DNA of 64,000 bases from Algoriphagus aquimarinus (GCF_007997215.1 NZ_VORW01000008.1:102021-166020), one strand, 5' to 3'; shown: positions 19,649-28,449, counted from the stretch's first letter. Program-made: numbers and translations. The notes: generated by a model from the letters alone, not told the origin.

Positions 19649-20157
19649 ATGCATATGTAATTAACTGGTATGGGCCATATGATGATACAACAATTAAAGA
19701 AGTTGAATTTAGTAGATGTTTGTATATGATTACTGGGTACTCAAATAAAGATTTAAAAAAGATAAATAAAGGAGATACTACAGATATACATAAAACTATA
19801 CTTTATAGTGGCATTACTATGAGGAAAGTCAGAAAAAGATTGAATGACGGTAAACATAAGCATTGGAGTTTAGAGTCTGAGCCTGATTTTTGGATTGGCA
19901 AAGTGGAGATAGCAACTACTTCAAGGTATTTATTAGAAAAGATAGAGCATATTATTATTAATTTTTGGAGCCCAAAACTTAATAGTAGAAAAAAACTAAC
20001 TAAACCAAAGCATAAATTAGTGTTAGTGAACCAATGGAGATTTGCTGATAAAACTACAAGAGTTATTAAATATCATGTTGCACAAAAGCTTCCAGATTTA
20101 ATATTTTTTAATGGGGAAGACTGGTATTGTAGCGAAAGATTAGTGGAGTTTGAATGA
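19645..20157 (+). CDS. Small GIY-YIG-like protein linked to the R-M gene
   Basis: A 170-residue protein whose ATG overlaps the stop of the restriction-modification gene (ATGA), so it is co-translated. The pattern fits a GIY-YIG nuclease fold: CLYMIT at residues 25-30 in place of GIY, LYSGIT at 53-58 in place of YIG, Arg65 in RKRLND, Glu98/Glu101 in LLEKIEHIIIN and Asn113 in PKLNSR. It might be a nicking or accessory nuclease, or a modification-dependent partner. The first motif is atypical, so catalytic activity is uncertain. The gene is A+T-rich, like the target-recognition region of its neighbour. Confidence 0.6.
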   Translation: MNAYVINWYGPYDDTTIKEVEFSRCLYMITGYSNKDLKKINKGDTTDIHKTILYSGITMRKVRKRLNDGKHKHWSLESEPDFWIGKVEIATTSRYLLEKIEHIIINFWSPKLNSRKKLTKPKHKLVLVNQWRFADKTTRVIKYHVAQKLPDLIFFNGEDWYCSERLVEFE

Positions 20158-20211
20158 GTTTGTTGCTGAAATTATTTAGCGAGATCAAATTTTTATAAAA
20201 ATTAAAAGTAT

Positions 20212-21258
20212 ATGATAATGAAACGATCAGGGTATGTAGCTAACCTCAGAAAACAATATGAAATATTACATTCTTCGATATATAATATTTTAGACCCAGC
20301 TAGAGAACTGCCTATTAAAGGAATTTATAAGGTGATACGTGTGCTTGGTGACTGTGATAAGGCTTTTAACGATACCATGAAAGTTGTCTGTAATTGGAAA
20401 GAGGATCAAGATGATTTGTTTTTCGATGAATTTGAATTAACGATAGACTTGAAGTGTCTTATAGATGAATGTAAAAACCCAAAAGATGATTGGTTTAAGA
20501 ATAATAATATCGATCAAAGAAGATTTTTTTTATGGGATAATATTAGTTATTATAATCTTAGAATTAATAAAGTTGATGCTTCGTGTATAGAATGGGATTT
20601 TTTCTACAAAAATAATAATATCAATTTCTCTATGAATATGAAAGGTCAAGCTCCAATGGTACGACACCCATTATTTGATCCCGAAAATAATTCTAATAAT
20701 GATGTACCTAAAATATATGTTACCTCTAATGAGACAATGGATTATTTTAAAAATCTGTATCCTGGATACGAAATAATTCTTGTTTCAGAAAGGGAAATTT
20801 TTGATGCGGAAAGTTTTAAATACTTTGAAGAATATTCTAAACTTTGCGAAAGATTCGGGAAATTAAATGCAAAGACAATTCCAGTTCCAGGAATTTATCG
20901 AATCAATTTCGTTTATATGATTCAGAGCGACTTAGGTTTTGATAATGGTGTTAAGTTTCTTGGAAAAGCAAATTATTTGAGGGAGGTAGTTGATCAGGAG
21001 TATGTGTTTGATACATCATTTTCCGTCGTAATACGATTAAACTCTCTTGCTAATATTAATTCAAGTAATCCCACACTAAATATAGACTTACTGAATAATT
21101 TATCATTTAGGAGGGATTCTTCCGTTAAATTTCCTGAGTTAGTAGTAGATACTTGTAAATATTTTTTTATTAGAATTAATGACATACAATTGGAAAAGGG
21201 TTCATACTGTGTTGATTGGGATTTAATTCAAGTTGTTGAACTTGCAAAATGTGATTGA
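20212..21258 (+). CDS. Unrecognised protein with internal domain duplication
   Basis: A 348-residue cytosolic protein in A+T-rich DNA, with no signal peptide or membrane helix. A second possible start, ATG at 20218, is two codons later. Two halves share a pattern. The first runs from PIKGIYKVIRVL to YYNLRINKVDASCIEWDFFY; the second runs from PVPGIYRINFVYM to FFIRINDIQLEKGSYCVDWDLIQ. A more variable linker lies between them, around residues 155-225. No known family was recognised. It follows the R-M/GIY-YIG pair by 54 bp and ends in a strong terminator, so it is probably part of the same island transcript. Confidence 0.7.
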   Translation: MIMKRSGYVANLRKQYEILHSSIYNILDPARELPIKGIYKVIRVLGDCDKAFNDTMKVVCNWKEDQDDLFFDEFELTIDLKCLIDECKNPKDDWFKNNNIDQRRFFLWDNISYYNLRINKVDASCIEWDFFYKNNNINFSMNMKGQAPMVRHPLFDPENNSNNDVPKIYVTSNETMDYFKNLYPGYEIILVSEREIFDAESFKYFEEYSKLCERFGKLNAKTIPVPGIYRINFVYMIQSDLGFDNGVKFLGKANYLREVVDQEYVFDTSFSVVIRLNSLANINSSNPTLNIDLLNNLSFRRDSSVKFPELVVDTCKYFFIRINDIQLEKGSYCVDWDLIQVVELAKCD

Positions 21259-21329
21259 TTTCATTGGTTATTAGTTTCTTAACCATTTACAAGTTGAACC
21301 CCTTCTGGGTGTAGTATTGCCTTTTGACT

Positions 21330-21352
21330 AAGCGGAGTTTGTAACTCCGCTT
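21330..21352 (+). terminator. Rho-independent terminator after the island
   Basis: A 10-bp perfect stem AAGCGGAGTT/AACTCCGCTT with a 3-nt loop is followed by TTCTATTTTTT. It sits 71 bp after the 348-residue protein gene. Confidence 0.8.
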
Positions 21353-21388
21353 TTCTATTTTTTGGAAATTGAAATTCCATTTCCGAAA

Positions 21389-21502
21389 CAAAAAATTTGG
21401 CTAAAGCCTAAAACAACCTTGCTATCACTTTTGCCTCCAGCTAAAGCAGGAGGCAACGCAGCCAACACCAGCAGGAATTGGAATGTGGCTTTAGCCAAAT
21501 TC
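21389..21502. repeat. Composite palindromic repeat with GGCTAAAGCC ends
   Basis: TTTGGCTAAAGCC near 21391 and GGCTTTAGCCAAA near 21487 form outer inverted repeats. An inner hairpin has arms TGCCTCC and GGAGGCA. The structure resembles a small non-autonomous repeat of the REP type. Confidence 0.6.
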
Positions 21503-21530
21503 CCTAAAAGCTACCATAGCTTTACCGACC

Positions 21531-21771
21531 CTACATTTCATCCGTTTCCTGATCTAGATCTATTTTTTGTTGATCTAATTCATCTTTTTGCTGATCTAGA
21601 TCTAGATGTTGTTGATCTAATTCATGTTTTTATTGATCTAGCTCTGCTTTTCGATGCGCTAGCTCATGAATTTGTTGATCTAGTTCTACTTTTTGTTGAT
21701 CTAGATCTAGTTTGTGATGCTATAGATCATGATTTTCTAGATCTAGTTCTATTTTTTATAGATCTCTCGGG
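21531..21771 (-). pseudogene. Decayed coiled-coil heptad coding remnant
   Basis: Read on the minus strand, a period-21 repeat gives heptads such as LDQQKVE, LDQQIHE, LAHRKAE, LDQQKDE and LDQQKID, with Leu every seven residues. Three in-frame stops interrupt it, each where a Gln codon would fit (CAA or CAG changed to TAA or TAG). It ends at a TAG at 21531-21533. No upstream start or other domain was found, so it looks like a fragment of a coiled-coil gene. Confidence 0.4.
21551..21771. repeat. 21-bp tandem repeat, about 10.5 copies, GATCTAG core
   Basis: Units start at 21551 and then every 21 bases to 21761, each opening with GATCTA or a one- or two-base variant. Many contain the palindrome GATCTAGATC. 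The plus strand is open over the whole block (138 codons from 21362) and reads as D-L-x-L-F-F-V heptads. That ORF has no other support. Confidence 0.92.
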
Positions 21772-21828
21772 TTCTTAGTGGCACTTGGCCTAGGTTTCTG
21801 AGCTTTCTGAATAGTGGGACTCGCCTAC

Positions 21829-21861
21829 AAAAAAAGCCGAAGTCAATCGACCTCGGCTTTT
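21829..21861 (-). terminator. Rho-independent terminator
   Basis: Arms AAAAGCCGA and TCGGCTTTT with an inner GTC/GAC pair. On the minus strand a run of seven T follows. It ends the gene at 21885-22361. Confidence 0.8.
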
Positions 21862-21884
21862 ACTACTGGGTAATAAGCAACTTC

Positions 21885-22361
21885 TTACTCTGCTGATCCT
21901 GCCATTTCTTTTGGGCCCTGATGTTCAAATCGCTTTCTCAGTTCGTCATAGATCGCCTGAGCTCCCGGTACTCCCATTTTGGCGGCGTACTTGATAGAAT
22001 TGTAATAAATACGTGCCTGATCATAGGCCTCCGAGCCAGTCAAGCTGATCGTGTATTTAAAGGACTCCAACAATTGCTCCAGCGCAACCATAAAAGGTTT
22101 GAGTTGCTTGTATGCATCCAGATCCTTTTTCATTTCCTCTACCTCTAGAAAAGGCGGATTGAATTGGGGATTGGAAATAGCAAATTCCGTTGCCTTCTCT
22201 ACGAACGGCAACGTACCGTCAGCCATCTTGGTCAGACGCTTGGCTCTGCCCTTGGTAAGGGATGTGAAATAAGGATCCATAGTAGTTTGGATGTCCTGGA
22301 TGTCCCCGCGCACCTTAATGATGTCTGCTTCTGGGATCACAATAGAGATTAGATTCTCCAT
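21885..22361 (-). CDS. Conserved hypothetical alpha-helical protein
   Basis: A 158-residue protein without signal peptide. It starts MENLISIVIPEADIIKVRGDI and is predicted to be almost all helical, with LDAYKQLKPFMVALEQLLESFKYTI and an AYDQARIYYNSIKYAAKMGVPGAQ segment. I believe similar small helical proteins of unknown function occur in Bacteroidota, but I cannot name a domain. It is monocistronic with its own terminator. Confidence 0.65.
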   Translation of the reverse strand: MENLISIVIPEADIIKVRGDIQDIQTTMDPYFTSLTKGRAKRLTKMADGTLPFVEKATEFAISNPQFNPPFLEVEEMKKDLDAYKQLKPFMVALEQLLESFKYTISLTGSEAYDQARIYYNSIKYAAKMGVPGAQAIYDELRKRFEHQGPKEMAGSAE

Positions 22362-22731
22362 AAAAATTTGTGTTTAAGGTAAAAGATTCATTAAAAACTG
22401 TATAAAATTTAGTTCTTAAAATATTAAAATTCAATAGGTTAGGCTGAATATTTTTGCAAACACATAGATGTATTCTTAATCTAGCACATGGAGTGCCGTT
22501 TTCATACTCTTTTTCTTACCTATCATTTATCTGATAGCTCTGAAAGTCTTAGTACTTTGTACTACATACATTGCACTTCTCACAAACTATCTTTTCCGAA
22601 AAAATCAATAAATAACCCTAGAAGTAAATAAAATTTTTAATTAAGTTTTTTTATCCCAAAATTGACATGAAACGTTAAATTGCAGTCCAGTTTTATCGAT
22701 TGATTACAATAAACGCTCTAAATAATCTTTC
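22362..22731. other. A+T-rich divergent intergenic region, nothing recognised
   Basis: This 370-bp region separates divergent genes and should hold both promoters. No ORF, repeat or convincing TAnnTTTG box with a suitable -33 partner was found. Confidence 0.4.
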
Positions 22732-23409
22732 ATGTCCAAATCAAATTCTTTTTACTTTCTGGCACTTTTTGCTCTTGCAACGCTTCTAGCCTCATGCAGT
22801 TCGCAAAAAAGCAGTTCCGGTAAAGGCTTCGTCCAACTTTTCAATGGGGAAAACCTTGATGGTTGGGTAGGTAATAAAACTTCGTACAGAGCAGAAGATG
22901 GCATGATCGTCATTGATCCCAAGGGAACTGGTGGAGGAAATCTATTCACTGAAAAGGAGTATGGAGACTTTATCCTTCGCTTTGAGTTTCAACTCACTCC
23001 TGGAGCCAACAATGGTCTAGGTATTCATGCGCCGCTAGAAGGAGATGTAGCTTATGTAGGCAAGGAGCTTCAGATTTTGGATAATACGGCTGATAAATTT
23101 GCAGAGCTGGAAGAGTACCAGTACCACGGTTCAGTTTATGGCGTTATTCCTGCAAAACGTGGGTTTCAGAAACCTGTGGGCGAGTGGAATAAGCAAGAAG
23201 TGATTGTCAATCATCCACACATCAAAATCATCCTGAATGGAGAGACAATTCTAGATGGAGATTACCTAGAAGCAAGCAAAAACGGTACATTGGATCATAA
23301 GGAGCACCCGGGATTACAGCGCAGTTCTGGGCACATTGGCTTTTTAGGTCATGGTGATGTAGTCCGTTTTAAAAATATAAGTATCAAAGAATTAACAGCA
23401 ACCAAGTAA
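22732..23409 (+). CDS. DUF1080 (3-keto-disaccharide hydrolase) lipoprotein
   Basis: A 225-residue lipoprotein with lipobox LASC near residues 18-21. The family core is clear: FVQLFNGENLDGWVG, then EYGDFILRFEFQLTPGANNGLGI, HGSVYGVIPA, EWNKQEVIVNHPHIKIILNG and HIGFLGHGDVVRFKNISIKEL. DUF1080 proteins have a concanavalin-like fold, and some hydrolyse 3-keto-glucosides. The downstream oxidoreductase, 15 bp away, belongs to a family able to make or reduce 3-keto sugars. The two therefore probably act in one sugar-breakdown route (inference). Confidence 0.85.
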   Translation: MSKSNSFYFLALFALATLLASCSSQKSSSGKGFVQLFNGENLDGWVGNKTSYRAEDGMIVIDPKGTGGGNLFTEKEYGDFILRFEFQLTPGANNGLGIHAPLEGDVAYVGKELQILDNTADKFAELEEYQYHGSVYGVIPAKRGFQKPVGEWNKQEVIVNHPHIKIILNGETILDGDYLEASKNGTLDHKEHPGLQRSSGHIGFLGHGDVVRFKNISIKELTATK

Positions 23410-23424
23410 TAACTTCAATAAGAA

Positions 23425-24774
23425 ATGAGTAAGAAAATAGAAAGTATTGATCGTAGAGACTTTGTCAAAAAGAGTGGTTTAGGGATTTTAGGTGCTGCTT
23501 TAGCTCCTTCTCTTTTGGCCAGATTAAATGCCGGTGAACGCCTAAGAACAGCACATATTGGTCTTGGCGGTATGGGAATGGCTGATTTGGATGCTATTTC
23601 TTCACATGCATTAGTAGATGTTACAGCTCTTTGTGACGTGGATAGTGTGAATCTGGCGAAAGCTAAAGCACTTCATCCAAACGCAAAAGTCTATTCAGAT
23701 TATAGAGAATTGCTCAAAGAGATGGGCAATAAAATCGATGCTGTGGTAGTGTCTACTCCAGATCATACACATGCGCCTGCCTCTATGATGGCTATGGAAA
23801 TGAACAAGCCAGTGTATTGTCAGAAGCCTTTGACTCACCATGTGAGTGAAGCTAGAGAAATGAGCAAGATGGCGACTGAAAAGAATTTGGTAACTCAGAT
23901 GGGTATCCAGGTTCACTCTTTCTATGATTATAAATTGGCTACTCTGCTTATCCAGTCTGGAATCATCGGTAAGGTGCATACCGTACGTGCTTGGTCTCCA
24001 AAAGTCTGGGGTTACGATGGGCCTGAGCCAGAAGGATCTGATCCAATTCCTGCAAACCTTGACTGGAACCTATGGCAGGGAACTGCTTCAGAGCGTCCAT
24101 ACAAGGAAGGTTTTTATCATCCTGGAAATTGGAGAAAGATAATGGATTACGGCTGTGGTACACTTGGAGATATGGGTGTGCATATTTTTGATACTCCGTA
24201 TAATGCATTGGAACTTGACGTGCCTCGCACGATCATCAATGAATGCCGTGAACCTACTGGTTTTGGCTTCCCTGCTAATAACATAGTGACTTATGAGTTC
24301 CCAGGCACTAAGCATACTGCAGAATCGCTGAAGTGGGTTTGGTATGATGGAATCGGAGCTCCAGAATCGCATGAAGATTTGATGCTTCCAAATGGAGATG
24401 AATTGCCTGATCAAGGTGCGATGTTTATGGGAGAAAAAGGCAGATTGTTATTGCCACACTTCCAGCAGTTGCCACGCAAAATCGTAGATGGCAAATATGT
24501 GGAAATGGACATAGAATCATTCAAGTTGGGCAAGCCTGTGAAAGATTATGATGGAGAAAGCAAGAAGCATTACCACCAGTTTGTGGATGCCTGCTTGGGC
24601 AAAGACCAGACTTCGGCGCCATTCTCGTATGCATCTAGATTGACAGAAACTATCCTACTTGGCGTGATCGCTGGCAGATTCCCTAACGAGACACTACACT
24701 GGGATAGCAAAAAAGCGAAGTTTGCTGAGAAGAAAGCCAATAAATTTCTTAAAGGGAAGTATCGTAAATTCTAG
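23425..24774 (+). CDS. Gfo/Idh/MocA family oxidoreductase, Tat-exported
   Basis: A 449-residue NAD(P)-dependent sugar oxidoreductase. It begins with a Tat signal, RRDFVKKSG at residues 10-18 followed by a hydrophobic stretch, so it is exported folded with its cofactor. The dinucleotide-binding loop is IGLGGMGMADLDAI. The family catalytic Lys lies in PVYCQKPLTHHVSEA, where the usual EKP is QKP. GCGTLGDMGVHIFDTPYNAL is typical of the C-terminal domain in exported members. It is operonic with the DUF1080 gene. Confidence 0.87.
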   Translation: MSKKIESIDRRDFVKKSGLGILGAALAPSLLARLNAGERLRTAHIGLGGMGMADLDAISSHALVDVTALCDVDSVNLAKAKALHPNAKVYSDYRELLKEMGNKIDAVVVSTPDHTHAPASMMAMEMNKPVYCQKPLTHHVSEAREMSKMATEKNLVTQMGIQVHSFYDYKLATLLIQSGIIGKVHTVRAWSPKVWGYDGPEPEGSDPIPANLDWNLWQGTASERPYKEGFYHPGNWRKIMDYGCGTLGDMGVHIFDTPYNALELDVPRTIINECREPTGFGFPANNIVTYEFPGTKHTAESLKWVWYDGIGAPESHEDLMLPNGDELPDQGAMFMGEKGRLLLPHFQQLPRKIVDGKYVEMDIESFKLGKPVKDYDGESKKHYHQFVDACLGKDQTSAPFSYASRLTETILLGVIAGRFPNETLHWDSKKAKFAEKKANKFLKGKYRKF

Positions 24775-25001
24775 TATTAAGACTTAAGTATCAAGACACA
24801 AGAAATAAGACTCTGGTTATTGAAAATTGAACATTGATTATAGATCATTGAGAATTGAGGTTATGCTGTCAGGTCGAGCGTCCCGATAGCTATCGGGATC
24901 GAGACCATAATTAGTAATCACTTCGACTTCGCTCAGTTTGACATTGAACTTGAATATTGAACATTGAGAATTGAATCTTGATCATTGCCTTTGTGCGCTG
25001 G

Positions 25002-25017
25002 CGAACAAAAATGTTCG
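25002..25017. promoter_or_regulatory. Palindrome, possible activator-binding site
   Basis: CGAACAAAAATGTTCG has perfect CGAACA/TGTTCG arms. Its centre is 70 bp upstream of the motif at 25080, against 68 bp for the matching pair upstream of the permease at 13359. Confidence 0.5.
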
Positions 25018-25042
25018 AGAAAGCAAACCTGATATACATGTT

Positions 25043-25079
25043 AAAATGCCTCTGGAGTTAATTCAGAGGCATTTTTTTA
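25043..25079 (+). terminator. Hairpin with T-run before the permease promoter motif
   Basis: An 11-bp stem AAATGCCTCTG/CAGAGGCATTT with a 9-nt loop is followed by TTTTT. It may end read-through transcription from the sugar operon, or act in cis with the nearby control elements. Confidence 0.7.
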
Positions 25080-25096
25080 TGGCATAAAAGTGGAAA
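25080..25096 (+). promoter_or_regulatory. TGGCATnnAAGTGGAAA motif, possible promoter
   Basis: It matches 15 of 17 bases with 13259-13275. The TGGCA half fits a -24 box, but the -12 GC of sigma-54 promoters is absent. The permease start is 183 bp downstream. Confidence 0.4.
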
Positions 25097-25278
25097 AGAA
25101 TGAATTGAATTTAAAATGTAGAATTGAAAATTTGAGTTGTCACCCTGAGCGAAGTCGAAGGGTAGATTCATTAAGGAAGGAATTATCGACACTGAACCTG
25201 AAATAATGCCTAATGATGAAGGTCGAATAATGAATAATGAAGTAGCCCAAGTGAGAATACTAATTTAACTATCCAATC

Positions 25279-27678
25279 ATGTGGAAAAACTACCTTAAAA
25301 TATCCTTTCGAAATTTGCGGAAACGCAAGTTGTACACTGGCATCAACCTGATTGGGTTGACGATAGCTATTGTAAGTTTTTTGGCGATTTGCCTGTATAT
25401 ACAGCATGAGTGGAGCTACGATAAAATGTATGCTGATTACGATAGAATCTACAAATTCAATCAGGAATTTGTTTCCCAAGGTGAAAGCCAGCTAGTCAGC
25501 TCTACACCCTCCAGTCTGATTCCTACGCTGATCGAGGAAATCCCAGAGGTGGAGACAGGTACCTTGGTTTTTGATATTAGTATTTTTTCATCTGTGCTGA
25601 TAGATGCTGGTGAAGGGAATCAGGAGGAGCAATCCTTTGCCTATGCTGATGAAAACTACTTTAAAGTATTTGATTTCGAGTTGTTGTCAGGTAATCCGGC
25701 CTTGGTTTTGGCGGAGCCAAATCAAATTGTACTAACAAAAAGTACCGCAGAGCGCTATTTCGGTGATACTGGATCTGCTTCGGGTAAAGTCCTGAAAGTA
25801 GACGGCAAAGATTTTACTGTGTCTGGAGTCATGCAGGATTTCCCGAGCAACAGTCATATGGAGTTTGACTTTATAGCATCATTCAAATCTCACAGACATG
25901 GTATTGAACCGGAATGGTCCCCAAGCAACTACTATACTTATGTGAAGCTAAAGCCCGGTACAGATGTGGCGGCTTTTGAGGATAAAGTTGAGCAAATCAA
26001 GGAAAAGTATCTCGGTAAAGACCTAGCAGAATATGGCTACAAAACAGCCTTTTTCTTACAGCCAGTTAGTCAAATACACTTGGGAGATCAATCTCTTGGC
26101 AGCATAAAGCCAGGAACTGATATTCGGTACTTATACATATTTGGTATAGTTGCTTTGCTACTTATCGCAATTGGTATTATCAATTATGTGAATTTGGCTA
26201 CTGCAGAAGCTACCGAGCGCAACAAGGAAGTTGGGCTGCGCAAAGCTATGGGTGCTGGTCGCGGACAGTTATTTGGGCAGTTCGTATCTGAATCCATGTT
26301 ACTCACTTTTGGTGCTACTGTGTTGAGTGTGCTGTGTCTTTATTTGATTTTGCCTAAATTCTCTTCAATTGGTGGAGTGCCACTAAGTATGGATTCTTTG
26401 ATGAACCCCATCGGTATTGGTTTTATGGTTGGCTTGATTGCGATTGTAGGTTTGCTTGCCGGTATGTATCCTTCCTTGATTTTGTCAGGAATGGAGCCTA
26501 TCAAAGCATTGGCAAATAAGACGAAAATGGGTGGGGGCGCATGGGTTAGAAAATCCCTGGTGGTTTTCCAGTTCTTTGTTTCCATTGGACTGCTGATCGC
26601 GACTTTTATCGTGAAAAGTCAATTGGACTACATGCAAAATGTAAGTTTGGGATACGACCGTGAGCAGGTTGTGGCGCTAACATATCACTACAACATGCGA
26701 AATGTAGCCGAGACTATGAAGTCAGAAATGCTGAAAAGCGGCGCAGCTACTTCCATAGCACTGGCAGGAGATATGCCTATACATATCAAAGCAGGATATA
26801 AGATTTTTCCAGGTGGTGACAATCAGCGTGAGTTTATGATCACGGGATATTCCACCGATGAAGACATTGTAAAAACATTAAACCTAGCAATTCTTGCGGG
26901 TACTGATCTCAATGAAAATGATATTTCCAGAGCTGAGGCAAATGAAAGTAAAGCCATAGTCCCTATCATTCTGAATGAATCAGCCATCAAGGAAATGGGC
27001 TGGGAACCTGAAGAGGCGATAGGAAAGATTGTGAATTTTGGCTTCTCAGATGCAAGAATTAAGGCTGTTGTAAGCGATTTTTATTTCAACTCCATGCACG
27101 AGAATATTGGCCCGCTTGGGATATTTAAAGACCAGGGAAATGCTAACGTGATGCTGGTAAAAATACCTTCTGGAAACCCTAGTGCTACACTTGCTTCTTT
27201 GGAAGAAGTATGGAAAAATTTTGTACCCGAGCGACCATTTAATTACCGATTTATAGATCAGGAATATGCTCAGCTTTATCGCTCTGAAGAGCGAGTGGGA
27301 GTGATCTTTACGCTGTTTTCAGGCATAGCAGTCTTCATCGCCTGTATGGGATTATTTGGGTTGGTATCCTACGTAGCTCTTCGTAGAACCCGGGAAATCA
27401 GTATTCGAAAAGTGCTTGGAGCTACGCAAAAAGATATAGTGTCTGTACTTGCTTCGGATTTCTTCAAGTTGCTCTTAGTAGCTTCGGTTTTGGCAATTGG
27501 ATTTGGACTTTGGTTCTCTGACACTTGGCTTCAGTCCTTTGCCAATAAAGTTGAATTCTCACCTATGCCTTATATTTTAGCCATTATGCTGGTATTATTA
27601 TTAGCAGGTTTGACTATAGGATATAGAAGTTGGAAGGTGTTCAGACTGAATCCTGCCAAAACCTTAAAAAGTGAATAA
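25279..27678 (+). CDS. FtsX/MacB-like ABC transporter permease
   Basis: A 799-residue permease with the same plan as the one at 13359. It has N-terminal NYLKISFRNLRKRKLYTGINLIGL and a periplasmic MacB-core domain. The first FtsX core carries ERNKEVGLRKAMGAGRGQLFGQF, and the second carries RRTREISIRKVLGATQKDIVSVL. It ends NPAKTLKSE. It is first in a row with an ATPase (87 bp later) and a TolC-like outer-membrane factor. Together they probably form a tripartite exporter, but no periplasmic adaptor gene is present. Substrate unknown. Confidence 0.87.
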   Translation: MWKNYLKISFRNLRKRKLYTGINLIGLTIAIVSFLAICLYIQHEWSYDKMYADYDRIYKFNQEFVSQGESQLVSSTPSSLIPTLIEEIPEVETGTLVFDISIFSSVLIDAGEGNQEEQSFAYADENYFKVFDFELLSGNPALVLAEPNQIVLTKSTAERYFGDTGSASGKVLKVDGKDFTVSGVMQDFPSNSHMEFDFIASFKSHRHGIEPEWSPSNYYTYVKLKPGTDVAAFEDKVEQIKEKYLGKDLAEYGYKTAFFLQPVSQIHLGDQSLGSIKPGTDIRYLYIFGIVALLLIAIGIINYVNLATAEATERNKEVGLRKAMGAGRGQLFGQFVSESMLLTFGATVLSVLCLYLILPKFSSIGGVPLSMDSLMNPIGIGFMVGLIAIVGLLAGMYPSLILSGMEPIKALANKTKMGGGAWVRKSLVVFQFFVSIGLLIATFIVKSQLDYMQNVSLGYDREQVVALTYHYNMRNVAETMKSEMLKSGAATSIALAGDMPIHIKAGYKIFPGGDNQREFMITGYSTDEDIVKTLNLAILAGTDLNENDISRAEANESKAIVPIILNESAIKEMGWEPEEAIGKIVNFGFSDARIKAVVSDFYFNSMHENIGPLGIFKDQGNANVMLVKIPSGNPSATLASLEEVWKNFVPERPFNYRFIDQEYAQLYRSEERVGVIFTLFSGIAVFIACMGLFGLVSYVALRRTREISIRKVLGATQKDIVSVLASDFFKLLLVASVLAIGFGLWFSDTWLQSFANKVEFSPMPYILAIMLVLLLAGLTIGYRSWKVFRLNPAKTLKSE

Positions 27679-27765
27679 AATTTAAAATGAAAAATTAGAG
27701 TTGGGTAATCTTCCAATCCGCCACGGCGGACAAGTATTTTCAATTTTCAAATATTTCAATTAAAA
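27679..27765. repeat. Short spacer with TCCGCCACGGCGGA palindrome
   Basis: The 87-bp gap between permease and ATPase holds the palindrome TCCGCC-AC-GGCGGA near 27718, a likely repeat insertion in the operon. No terminator T-run follows, so transcription probably continues. Confidence 0.5.
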
Positions 27766-28449
27766 ATGATAGAATTAAAAAACCTGGATAAATACATCGA
27801 ATCACGATTTCAACGTGTATTTATCCTCAAAGGAATAGATCTTACGATTAACGAAGGGGAATTCATCACGCTCATGGGGCCAAGTGGTGCGGGGAAATCT
27901 ACTCTACTAAATATCCTTGGTTTGCTGGACGAGGATTACGCTGGGGAGTACCTCTTTGGTGACAGAAGCATCAAATCAATGAAGGACCGAGAGCGTGCAG
28001 CACTTCACAAAAGCGAGTTTGGATACATTTTCCAAGCTTACCATTTGATTGACGAATTGACGGTGTATGAGAATATCGAGACACCACTTTTGTATAGAAA
28101 AGTATCTTCTTCTGAGCGTAAAAGTATTATCGCTGATCTTCTTGACCGGTTTAACATGGTTGCGAAAAAGGATCTTTTCCCAGCACAACTATCTGGAGGT
28201 CAGCAACAATTAGTAGGCATAGCTAGGGCTGTAGCGGGTAAACCACGCGTACTTCTAGCAGATGAGCCTACTGGGAATTTGCACTCGGGACAGGCTAGGG
28301 AAATCATGGAAGTCTTTCAGGAATTGCACCGCGAAGGAACTACAATTATTCAAGCTACCCACGCACGGGAAAATGCGGATTACGGCACTCGATTAATCGA
28401 TATGCTGGATGGAAAAATAGAAAAAGATGAAGCGATTATACATGTATAA
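27766..28449 (+). CDS. ABC transporter ATP-binding protein, MacB/LolD-like
   Basis: A 227-residue ATPase. Walker A is GPSGAGKST near residues 38-46 and the Q-loop is FGYIFQAYHL. The signature LSGGQQQLVGIARA and Walker B RVLLADEPTGNL lie in the middle, and the H-loop is QATHA. GNLHSG is typical of the LolD/MacB/FtsE branch. It energises the permease encoded upstream and possibly the orphan permeases elsewhere in the window. It overlaps the start of the TolC gene. Confidence 0.92.
   Translation: MIELKNLDKYIESRFQRVFILKGIDLTINEGEFITLMGPSGAGKSTLLNILGLLDEDYAGEYLFGDRSIKSMKDRERAALHKSEFGYIFQAYHLIDELTVYENIETPLLYRKVSSSERKSIIADLLDRFNMVAKKDLFPAQLSGGQQQLVGIARAVAGKPRVLLADEPTGNLHSGQAREIMEVFQELHREGTTIIQATHARENADYGTRLIDMLDGKIEKDEAIIHV

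Larger units (their letters stand above)
24775..25278. repeat. Intergenic region with several short repeat families
   Basis: No gene is seen. It contains several copies of ATTGAACATTGA-like words and the palindrome CCCGATAGCTATCGGG at 24882-24897. It also has CTTCGACTTCGCTCAG near 24921 and its reverse CTGAGCGAAGTCGAAGGG near 25145. Regulatory elements for the next permease also lie here. Words like ATTGAACATTGA recur near 42070-42110. Confidence 0.65.

Noticed and set aside
21362..21778. 138-codon plus-strand ORF rich in Leu, Asp and Phe
   Set aside because: Most of it is the 21-bp repeat, and the first third covers a palindromic repeat. An open frame here is a by-product of the GATCTA period.
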